From: Panagrolaimus kolymaensis
Taxonomy: Eukaryota; Nematoda; Chromadorea; Rhabditida; Panagrolaimidae
Assembly: GCA_028622995.1 (NCBI GenBank)
Contig: JAJQJQ010000002.1
Location: 2,294,001 to 2,358,000 of the forward strand
Direction: 5' to 3'
DNA length: 64,000 bases
The position numbers and the translations under genes are program-made. Below the pieces are notes generated by a model. The model saw nothing but the letters and a program-made list of their open reading frames with translations. It did no database searches and was not told the origin of the DNA. This document shows positions 30,913 to 42,600 of the stretch, piece by piece. Numbering within the stretch: the stretch's first letter is position 1; each line of letters begins with the position of its first letter.

Positions 30913-33410
30913 TTACATTAAAGTTGGCGAAGATGTATAAAAACCTTTTCCACCTAAAATAGCTTCCAATTGATCAATGTAATTAGATCGTTGAGAAGTA
31001 TTCATTTTTGATAAAGTAGCACACCCACTCCTTACGAATACGCAATCTCGAAGTTGTAATAATGCAAGTTTATGTGCGGCTGAATCAGGCAAAGATGGGC
31101 GATTTACTGGAATTACAAATGGCGCAGGTTGTTTATTATTTTCATTTATTATTTCTTGTGGCGTATAATTTTTTGTTCGGGACCGTAATTTCCATTTTCT
31201 TTGCAATTCAACTCTGAAAAAAAGTTTTTAAGATTAAAAAAATGCATGCTTGAAGGATTTTATGTTTTATAGAGGAAATCTTTTCTTTTTTAATTTGAGA
31301 AAGCTTCTTTAAAACAGGAAGAGAAAAGACAATTTTTAAATAACGGAAAATATTTGTTATTATTTATTTAATGGCAATTCTGGAAAAATGTTGTTAAGTG
31401 TGCATTTGGGAGAAATTGACATCAACTATAGCGAATATACACGTTTTCTTAGTTTTTGACAGTTTCTTTAAAGGTCGTGTGGAGGAGGAAATGAGCATTG
31501 GACTAATAAAGTTTGAACAGAGTGATCCCAAAAATGAGGTTAGAGAATTTTAAAGAAGAATGTTTCAGAAAATAAGACAATATTATCGAAATGTTAAAAC
31601 TTTGGTTAATAGCGATAACAACATATTATTGCAAGACTTAACTAATTCATTATATTGAAAGTTCTAAACCTCCGCTTTGCTAAATCATTTAAAAAAACAA
31701 TTACTCAAATTTTTTAAACGATCATTCATTCAGTTATTTTTCACAAAAAAAGCAATTAAAATCATTTATTACCTCCTCATTTTGTTGAAATCATAATAAC
31801 AGCGGCAACTAAACATCCAATAACACTTGCATATAAAATTACCAAAGAACCGGCAAGAAGGAAAAACATTCGATAACAATAATTATTTAACTACAACAAC
31901 CTAAATTCTATGAACTTTAAAAAGGCTTGCTTTTTATATGAATATTTCGAAGAAGAGGATCTGGAATCTCTTTTTAAAAAAGAGGAGGCGAGTAAGCAAG
32001 CAAATGAATGGTTGCCAAAAACAAATATTTGTTGTTTTTCTTCCTTGCAAATCAAAACTGAGCTGTGTGCCTTAAACTCAAGTCAAAAAAATAATGGAGG
32101 TTTGTTTAATTAAAATTCCACAGAGATTTGGACTTCAAAGTTTTATTAGACGTTTGTGGAAGGAAAGACGAGAAACGTCAAAGCTAGGACGTTCCATGGC
32201 ACCATTGCCTTTGGAAGAGGGAAAAAACGTAGGATGTTTTGTTTTTGGAGGCGGACAACACCAAAGAGAAGATATGAATAAATTGTAAAACAAAAACATT
32301 AAATATTTTTTGAGTAAAATTGGCACTCGCCCACCAAAAAATTGCACATTTAACAACAAACAAAAATAAACCTTTTTATTACCATTTTTGGGTTATTTTA
32401 GAAGCAAACATCAAAAAGTTGTTGTAGTTTTAATTTGCTTTCTATTTTGTGGGCTGAAGTACCAAAGATAAAAGGTAAACAAACATGAGTGGTAAAGAAA
32501 TGAGGAGGAGATGGAATTTTTAAGTATAAAAACATAAGGATACGGTTTTTTTAATCTCACGCGCTTATGTTGGCTTTGCCTACCAAAAGGACCTTTGATC
32601 AAAATAGAGAAACTTGATAAACTATACATAAAACCTAAAGTTGAAGTTTTCATCCCAAAATTATTTGATTCAATTTTTAAACGTAAGAGAAAAAAAGCCA
32701 ACGACGCACTTTAAAAAAATTATGCTTTCATTCTTCACAGATACGGTACTTCCTTATTTGATTGATGTAGCTCACTTTTTTTGTTAACATTTTTTACGGC
32801 TTCATCTTAATCTTAAAAGATATAAACATATTATTATTCACAACATAACGTAAATGAGCTTATCCACTATAAAAAAATTACTGTAACTAGCAAAAGTGTA
32901 AAGTGCCTACAAAAAAATATTGCGACGGAATTTCCCAAGAATCGTAATAAAAATTTTCTAAATTTAAAAAGGTACTTATTTCTATTTTTAAATGAAAATC
33001 CAAAGAACACTTCAAAATGATACAGTATCCCATTACTATTTTGGAAAGAAAAAGCTTAACTAATGCCTAAAATAAATATAAAAGCAAAGGAAAAAAAGAT
33101 TATGCCTTCTAAAAAAAGAATTTTCATGCAAAAAGGGAATAAATAAAGCAAAGATTATCTGAGAAGATTGGATTTTTTTGAGCAAAAAAATAAGGTTAAA
33201 AATAAATACTTACGCTTTCCGACTTAATCCTTGAAGTTCATTGATAATTTCTTTACGACTCATTTGAACATTTGCATATTTATCTGCTAATGATCCAAAT
33301 GCCGATGTTGAATATCTTCTATCCATAAAACTTTTAGTAAATATGGCTTCAGTTAAACCAAAAATAATTAATAAAATACAAAACATTTGAAGAGACATTG
33401 TTGAATTCAT
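30913..33410 (-). CDS. small secreted protein, peptide-precursor-like, unknown
   Basis: Two exons (33214-33410 and 30913-31213) join in phase across a 2.0-kb intron to give 165 aa. Residues about 1-23 (MSLQMFCILLIIFGLTEA core) form a signal peptide. The mature part has basic cleavage-like sites (DRR, SRK, QRK, RSRTK) and a single cysteine pair, RDCVFVRSGCATL (C-x6-C), followed by YIDQLEAILGGKGF. Size, signal and the one small disulfide ring resemble neuropeptide or hormone precursors, but I recognise no family. The intron is unusually long for this window and contains a separate 30-codon hydrophobic ORF at 31777-31869. Confidence 0.68.
31777..31869 (-). CDS. 30-aa hydrophobic micropeptide ORF nested in an intron
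   Basis: The complete ORF starts MFFLLAGSLVILYASVIGCL and ends with VAAVIMISTK: one uninterrupted membrane-spanning segment with a short charged end. It lies on the same strand as the host gene, inside its 2-kb intron. No exon partner is needed. Local G+C and codon use (GCC, GGT, GTT) look more coding-like than the flanks. It could be a real transmembrane micropeptide, a skipped exon or chance. Confidence 0.35.
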   Translation of the reverse strand: MFFLLAGSLVILYASVIGCLVAAVIMISTK

Positions 33411-36400
33411 CTTCTTTTTTTACTTTTTTGCCTTTGAATGGAATTGATAAAGTCTTTGACTTTGACTTCGTCGACTGACCAAAAGTTTGTAATAATAATA
33501 AAAAAATATTAGAAAAAAGAGGCGGTTTTTTATGATTTAAAAAAGGGGGTTGGAATATAATTTTTTTTGAGAGCAAGAAAAGTTTATGGCAGCAGCAACA
33601 ACAGCTTTTAGAAACAAGCAAAACACCTTTTTCGTTTTTCTTTCTTCCCTTTGAAAGATGAATGATCAAATAAGTTATTACTTTTTGTGTGTGACTCCAA
33701 AACGGAAATGAGGTATTAACACTACTGAAATAATAATTAAAACGTAATTTATGAAAATTTTATTTTTTTATAAAATAATAACAAATTAATTTATTTGGTG
33801 CAAAACACGATGCATAAAAATGAGCCGCTTTCTTTCGAAAAAAAGAGAAAGAAAACAAAATAGGTTTGCAAAGAAAAAAAATCAAAAAGGCAATATTTCT
33901 CGATAGTAGTTGCTTGTTTGTAGCATTTTAAAAATTAAAAAAGAGTCATTTAAGATGTATGTATTAAAGAAGAAGAAAAAGGAAAAATTAAGACCTTTTA
34001 AAGTATTTTATTTTTCATTTGAAAAGGTTTCACATACGAGGAACTTCCGCGAATGAATGATAGATAAATGCCAATCTGGCAATCAACACTATAACAGAAA
34101 CCTCAAAAAAATGTTGCCAAAACGAATGAGGGCGTATTATTTAGAATACTTCTTACTTTTTATTTTTTTACTGTAGCTCATTTTATCTACGTATCGAGGA
34201 GGGAGACCTAGAAATAAAAAAATATTATGTAGTTGTTATTACGTTTTTTAATAATATTAAATGATGCAGCTTTGTTTTGTTTTTTTACGGTAACAAAAAT
34301 ATAAATAAATAAATAATAGTCATTTTTAGTTTTTACGTCAAAAAAATAAATGAGTAGCTAAAAATAATATGTCTTTCTCAAAATTGTGAATATTACGATT
34401 GTTGTTGTAATTGTTTTTAGAATAATCTTTAATTAAAGCCAAAGCTAGAGAGATTTTCAAATTGTATTCGCTCTGGAATCATCAGCTTGTTGATCAATGA
34501 AAATCATTAATTCGCTATATTTTTAAGTTTAAAACTTGAAAAACTATGTGAACAATTTTAAAGAAGAAAAGCTTTTTTACGTATGCTTTCCGGCATGTTT
34601 ATTAAAACCTATATAACTGCTAAAACTTTATTCATCAAAATAAATAAAATAATTACAATAGTTTATCTCAATCCGCTTGACAATTTTCTTTTTAAATATT
34701 TGAACAATCTTAAACATTTCAAAGAAAAAAACAATAACAAACTAATATAAAAGAAGAAGATGAGGATTAACTTGCGACATAAAGAAAAAATATATACTGC
34801 TGCAATTAAATTTGTAATGAATTTTATATCGGTAGTTATTATTCTTCAGCAACAGAAAAAAAAACTATTACACGATTGCTACATTTCTTAAAACATAAAA
34901 AATGCTGCAAAAAATTATTAAATTTTAAATAATCAAAAAAGCATGTTTTTAACATTTCAATAAAATATTAAAAGCAAAGCACCTGCAAAAGGTCATGGTT
35001 CCAAGCAGGTGGAAACATTGTTGAGAGATTAATGAGTTTTCTTCTTCTAAATTACTGTAAAATCTTTCGTCATAATCGGTGACCTTACTTCTCTTTAGCA
35101 AAATTTCTATGAATTAGAATGTTTCGAAATTTGACTCAAGAAAAAGAAGACCAGCTCAAATGACGAATGTGGTCATCCCATCCCGTTTACCTGTAGTAAA
35201 AGAATTTCAAAGAAATGTCGAGAAAATAAAATTAAAAAAAACAGCATAATTATAATTTTTAATGCTGTTTTGTATGGAGTATTTTACAAGAAAAGAGTGA
35301 ATAACTGTGTATTATTTACTTTCATTAGATAATTATCATATTTATTTTAGAGTATATAGTAATTTTGACATCATCAATTTGTTTCAAAATAATTCGTAAA
35401 AAGCTGACTGATTACGGTAATGCACTTTTTTTTGTGAAGAAATGGTTATTAAATTTTAATGCTATAGTATTATTAATATGTCTCATATAGACACTTTATA
35501 TAAGTTATCCTAACTAAAAAATTTTAGCAAAACGCAATACACGAAAAAGCTAAACTATCCTAAATCAAAGACAACAAGTATAAACACTAAATCAAATTGT
35601 TACCAAAGTATTTAGATATGCAAAAGAAAAGGATATGAAAAAGTAATGTTGACTAAGTTTCAAATCATTCTTTCCACGCCACCTCGTCAGTTGGGATCGC
35701 TGGAATCAACTCAATCGACTCCAGAGTGGGAGTCGCTAAATATATACTGATGAAAAGATTAAAGAAAGATATTGCATTGTATTTTAACATTAAAAATTAA
35801 AATTAAAATGAGAATATTTTGAGTATAATGCAGGGATAAATCTTTATGTATTTTAAAGCATACAGTCACTTTGTTGAAATTGAGTGCTTTTACATAAATC
35901 AAATACCAACATTATTGTGTTTTAGCTATTTTATCATCGAAAAAACCCATTGAAAACATGTGTGTGTATTTACAAAATGTATTTTTTCTTTTTAGTTTGA
36001 GTAAAAGAAGAGTGTCTTATGGAAAAGCAATTTCCGCGCACAAAAATTAACAAAAAATCGTTTTGTACTTTTGAGTTTTTTTATTTCAATTTCTCAAGAG
36101 CTTCATCGTTCACGCTTTTTTTAACAGCTACAAACTTGTTACATTCATTTTTAAAAAGAAGTACGTACTTGAATTTTATTTTTGGATTTTTTCCTTCCAC
36201 CTTTTTTTAAATGAATTTATTTTTAACTTCGATTGTTTTGTTTGAAATTCTTTTAGTTGATTTAGGTGAAAAGGATTAATCCCATGAATAAAAAACAAAA
36301 TAAAATGAAAGCGTGAAAAAAGTGTCATCGCTGTTTATTTTTATTTCACACTTTTTTTCTATAGCCTCGTCTCGACGTTGTGGTACTACTAAGCTGAAGA

Positions 36401-39400
36401 ATGTGTATGTGTTTTATTTTTCGCTGCTTTTTTTCCCGTAAATATGTATTATAAAAAAAGTAGAGGAGAAGGTTTGAGATAAAAAAAAGAGATGCCGCTG
36501 TTGCATATTTTTTTTTATTATTTGCAACACAGCAACCAAGATTCATGAAAAGCTTCCTCGCTGCTTCGCCTGCTTCAAAGACATCATCGCCTCAAGGGTC
36601 CACTTTGAAATTGCCATGTTTGTTTTTTTCTTGAAAAACAAAATCTCCTTCTTTCCTTTTTGAAGAAGTTTTTATCCATTTTTTTTCTTGATGACAGCTT
36701 TGGGATTGTTTTTAATTTAAACTCTGATATTTTGATGTTTTCGATTTAAAAAAACCACACATAAACATTTTGTTTGCAAATTTTTGTGTTGCGTGAATTT
36801 TATCTTATTTGTTGATTTCCAACAATGTCTTATGTTTTGCTTCTTTTAAACTTAAAAAAATCTTTTAAGCTTCTTTTTAGACTGAAGCTTTTTTTGCAAA
36901 TTTAAAAAAAATCAAGAAAGAAGGTTTAAAAAAGTAAGAAATATTTTTAATTTACTGTAATTAGAAAGTTTCTAAATTCTCGCAATTTTTATGGTGTTTT
37001 TTTCTGGTTTAAATTCAAGCGTTTTCTATAAAGCTTCTTTTTCATAAATATTTTTATCCTAGTCGATATTTTACATTACTTATGTCAATCGTTCGTTGAA
37101 CTAACGCGAAAAAAAAACAGCTTTGGAATGAACGATTGAACAAGGAAGGAATAATTTTTTTATTCTGTTTTGAACATTGCATATTCAATGATGATAATAA
37201 AAAAAAATATTCGATTTGGCTTTCGCTAAATAAAAAGAAAAAAGCCAAAAACATTCTTCTTCTTTTTATTTTCTCTCTGCTTTTTTTACTTTCACAACAA
37301 GAAGATTGAAAACTGACCGATATTTATTCATTTTTCATTACCTCATTTATTTATTTCCCGATGTCCAAAAGAAAGAAAAAATGTAATTAGCCGTTTTGTT
37401 TTTGGAAGAAAAAGAAGAGGTCGAGAAGGAGCTCTTCTTCTCTCTTTTTTTCGCGCATTAATAACAGCTTTTCTAAAACATTGTCAAAGTCAAAAAAAGA
37501 AAGAAAGCTTTTATTTATTTGATTGGTTCAAGAAGAAGAAGAAAATATTATGAAAATGACATATCCTTTAGGAAATAAGAAAAATTGCCAAAAGGAAAAT
37601 GGTTTTGGTTTTGTATAGTTTCCGTTTTAATAACAACACGAAGATATTAAATTTCTTCTTGCGCGAAGAAATGGATCTCATGTTAAATATCCAAACTTTT
37701 TCAAGCCTTGGGCATTATTATTTTTTCATTTTCGGCAATCGGTTGCTATTTTTGTCCTTTTTTTTTATTACATTTTTCGCTTTGAAGGATTTTTTTTATT
37801 TGGATGTTCTTTGGGGAGCCATTTATCTACGAGTTTGTTTCACTCGAAACTTAATCCAGCCAGCTTCCATCGCTTTTTTTTTGGAACCTTTTCTTCTATT
37901 TTCCGCTTGGATTCATTTCTGCGCATATTTTTTTCTACAGACTATTAAAATTTGCATAATTGATGAGAACCTCGAGGAACGCCTTTTCCCCATTTTCAAA
38001 AGTGTTTTAAAAACAACAAAAAATGAGTGAGATTCATTTCGGAAAGAGCTTTCATTTCTTTAGCTTTTCCGGAGAATAACAAATAATGAACCTTATTGAA
38101 TCTATTTTCCTTTAGTTTGCTTCAGGCGGTTTCTTACTTTGGGCGAATATTTCTTGTTAATGATTCTAAACAACCTTGTTAATTTTCTTTTAAGCTCTTT
38201 TTAAGTTAACCACCTATAGCTATCCTGTCATATTTTATGATGGCGCCAGAAGCATCATCTCCTTCGGTGATGGTAATGATGGATGGGTTTCACAGTGCCT
38301 TTGACATCGCATTTTTTTTTCTATAACTTGGGAATAATCGTCAAAAAAAATTTTTTGTGACTTTTATCGTTAAAGAAATAGTATGTATAAATGTATATTG
38401 TGGCTTTTGTTTTTAATGATGGATGACTTTTTTATTCCATGTGTTTTTGCTTGCTTTCTTTTGTGGTCCTCCACCATATATTTTTTTCCAAGCTGCAGTC
38501 TATTGCTGCCAAACCTTTTTTTATTTCCAAAAAAAAAGCTCCATTTTTTTATGAGAAAATATTTGTGGAGTTTTTTTCATTGACTTTCGTCCCATGTAAT
38601 TCATTCTTCGTTTGCTCCATAAAAAAAAGGTGCAATTCTGTGCTCGCCCTCCATTAAACTTCTTCGCTCCCATATCCCTTAAATGGCATTTTTTAATCGT
38701 AAAAAAATTATGAACATCTACGCCATCATGATCATCGTCGTCCTTTCGTTGAAGGCAATCAAAATGACCATCAGATTGTATTTTTTAAAATTTTTACATT
38801 CGTGGAAAAATAGTATTTACAATTATTTGACCTTTTCTATAAAAATTAAATTTCAGCGATAATCCGAAAAATCTTCGAAATTTAATGATTTTTTGAATCA
38901 AATATTGTTTGCACGATTAAGTGCTTTTGATTCATACATTTCTTAAATGACATGAAATTTATTTATCAAAGAATTTAAAAGTTTTAACGGCTGATATTTT
39001 TTGATAAAGTAAGTCTGACATAAAAATGTTTTTATACCAAAAAAATGTAAAGCTTGTATCGGAAATCTCTTACATTGGAGATAAACTTTACCTAATACCA
39101 TTTCATGATCGAAACTCAATTTTATATTTTTTTATAGCATTCTAAAAAATAAAAGTTGTTATTAGTATATAGTTTTTTAACTTTAAAAGAAAACAAAAAT
39201 AAATTGCTTTCCATCTTCTCATTTTCTCCCATCCAAGAATAATTGGAAAAATGTCAATCTTTTATTTAATTTTCTTTACTTTTCTCATGGTTTTAAAAAT
39301 AGAAAAAAAGTAACAAATGTATTTCTTAATTCTGCCAATGTTTACTAACAAATAAAGCAGCGCCTAAAACAATTTCAAAAAACTTTATTATAATTTTAAA

Positions 39401-39686
39401 GTTTTTTTTATATTAAATTTATAAAAACCCCTTCCAATTTAATTTGTTTACACATTTTTTGTATCTGTAAAACCTACTAAAAAAAAGCTTTTTTTAGATT
39501 AATTTTTGTCCTCTCCAAAAAAATATATTGTGAATCGCATCTGTTCAAGTGTAGAGCTATTGTGTATTGAAAAATAAAAATCCGACACAAAACATCCCAC
39601 TTGAACCGGTTCACGTCTCATCTCATATAATTCACTCACAAACAAACAAATACTAAAAAAGTGAATAAAGAGAGAGAAATATAATT
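33411..39686. other. 6.3-kb gene-poor region
   Basis: No supported exon. Low-complexity A/T tracts prevail, and the open frames at 36019, 37599 and 38383 are Phe/Leu-rich and lack splice partners. A G+C-rich islet with a perfect hairpin is at about 35675-35740. The right part presumably contains the promoter of the gene starting at 39687. Confidence 0.55.
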
Positions 39687-42600
39687 ATGGAAGTCGTATA
39701 TTGTCCAAAATATTCAAAATATTATCCAACTGCATGGGAAATGAAACCAACAAAAAAACGTTAGTTTTTTGCTTTTTTTCCAAAAATGTTTTTCTTTCTG
39801 TCTTCGGCTTTGCATAAATAATATTTTTTGTCTAAAAAAGCCAATGATTACGGAAATTTGCATAATTTTAAAAACTGCTTTTTATTGGAATGGACGAGAA
39901 AAAAAGTCGGCGGAAATCCTCTTTGAAGTTGTGCATATTTTTTTGTTGTTTTTGATTATAAACGATAACTTGTCTTTCGAGAATTAGAGAAGAAGAAAAA
40001 AATAGGGAAGAAAGATTAGTCTTTTCAAAAATGACTTTATTTGTTTTTGGAGCAAATTTGAATGGGTTATTTTTTTTGTTCACACGAGTTTCTTGGATTC
40101 GCATCAGAATCTGGGAAGAAATTCGGAAATTGGAGATTGCTTGAACTTACTGCTCCATAGTAGTTGTCTGATTTTTTTTGTTTAGTTCTTTGCTACGAAA
40201 AGTTGAGTCATTCTTTTACTGCACTTTTTAATATTTTTTCCTTCATACTTTTAGAAAATCCCTCATTTTTCGAACATCCAACAAAAAGACGTTCGTTCCT
40301 TGCCGAATTTTTATTCGCTCAAAGTCAATCAAAAAAACTTTTTTTTTCTCGTCAAAAACTGTCAAAATTTGTTCCTTCCTCCATTTTTCTAGAAGCTTTT
40401 ATGCAAATTACATCAGTGTCAATTTGCTTCTTTTTTTCGCGCAAAACTTCTCGAGTTCCAACGACAAAAAAAGAGGACAAAATTTCGAAAAGAAGCCAGC
40501 AAATATATAAAAGTAAAATAGAAGGAAACATTGGACGGGAAGAACGAGAACAATTAGACTTTGCTGTTGTCCTTCTTTTTTCTTTCCCATAGTGGTGGAT
40601 CAAGTTCAACCCTTTAAGGCAAACCAAAATGAAAGTAAAGAGAAGATGCGATGACGAAGATGGAATATACTTAGTTTTATTTGGTCAAAGCTCATATATT
40701 TTCATTTATTCTTTTGTTAATTTCATCATTGACTCTTCTTTTGCTTCATGCAACATCATAAAAAGTTGCAAAAAAAGTCATCTTTAAAATTGACAACAAT
40801 TTTCCACTCATTATTCTTCTTTTTATCCTTTTTTTGAACAAACTTTAAAAAAAGTTTCTTTTCTCCATCATTCTTTTTTTTGTTGCGCAATGTCCACCAC
40901 CACTTGAAGAAAAGCAAACTCGTATTTGGCATTTTTATTTTATTTTTCAACTGACCATCATACAAATACATATTTCTGAAGATGAAACACTTTACAACCT
41001 CCAACCATGGTTTTTTTCCTTCGCTTTTTTTTATGTTGAAGAATTTCTTTGAAAAAAAAGAAGAATTTTTGCCGTAGATTTTGCGAGCAAAAAAAAACAA
41101 TAAAAAGACTTTGAAAAGAAATTATTTTTTGAGTTTGTTCATTGCTGCCGTGTTCTTATTGCGACATCGCCTCCTTCGTCTTTTTTTGTTGTTAAATAAT
41201 GTTGCGCTCTTTCTTTGTTAAAAACTCAAATAAACTTTTGCATGAATTATATTTTTGTCGCTGCTGCCTTCATAGTCGTCGTCGTTATTGTGAGGCTTCC
41301 TTCAAGGCAAAGCAAAGGCAAGAAGAAAGAAAATTTTCACAAAGAACGGAGGAGTGCTCCTCCCGTGAACACAGTTATAAAAGATTTTAAAAAGCCAACA
41401 AAAACAACATAAAAGGTTGATGCTTTGTTTTTGAAATTCAAAAGAAAAAAACATTTTTTTTACAATGAATACAAATTTATTTTTAAAAAACTTTTTTCTT
41501 TTCCTTTGACAAAAGAAAAAAACTGTTTGATTTGGTTTTTTTTAGTTTTTTCTTTCCTTCGGGGACTTTAAAAATATTAGAAAAAATGACTTTTTAAAAA
41601 TAGTATCTTCCAATCTTATTATTCATTCTTTTTTTTTTTGAGTCATTTTTTAAAAGTAATTTTCTCAAAAGCCGTAGGTGTCTTTTTTTCTTTTAATGTT
41701 GTTGTAAAAAAAACAGTGAGTCTCTTGAGATGAGATGTTTTTTCCTTTTTATTTTGCTGAACAGTAGCTTCAAGGCTATACTTTATAAAGGTTTTCTTTT
41801 TATTTCCATATTTACATTTAGGCATGGGAATCTGTGTTTTTTCTTGTTGTTTAGTTGTTGTCATTTTGCAAAATAACATTGAACAATCTTTTCTCTCTTA
41901 TGTTAGTTCGGGTTTTTATTTCGGGCTTTGATGAGTAATAATTAGTGTGACAAGGCTTTGCTTCCGGTGATTCACAATATCAATCGGTTCAGACTATTGG
42001 GACATCCAGCAAGCAAATAACATAAAATTTATGTGAACATTGAATTTGTGATTTCTTCTCATTTGAACTTTAGTCAATCAATCGCTTCCGTTTTTCACTC
42101 GAATTTTTTTTATTTGTATACATTCTTAACTTAAACCTAACCTTTGACTTTTGTATTAGCATTTTTTAAAGCATAGTTTAGCACTTCAATTTTGCGTCAC
42201 ATTTATCAAGTTTTCGTGTTCTTTTGTCCAACATAAATAAACCACAAAATTACGTCTGTATTTTTCTTTAACATTTTTTTGTGTTTATGATACCTGCTTC
42301 CAAAGCCCTTGAAAAATAGGTAAATATGCTTGAAGCCTTGAAAAAAAATTATATTTGAAACGTAGTTTTCTAAACCACCTGAAATTTTTATGATACTCTT
42401 TTATTATTCTTTCCTTTCATTTGTTTCTCTTTTTTATTCGGTGATGACACTCAAAAATCTTGTCTCTTTTCTGTGTAAAAAAATCTCGTTACATGCATTT
42501 TATTTATTCAATCTTCAACGCTGTTGTTTTGATTCTTTTTTTTTTGTATTCGATCAAAAAAAAACGCGCGTGCTTTTGCTTTTCCCTTTTTCAAAACATT

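Noticed and set aside
37599..38030. 143-codon Phe-rich frame in the 33-39 kb region
   Set aside because: Composition follows the local T-richness (F, L, S), no conserved motif appears, and there is no splice partner or upstream acceptor.
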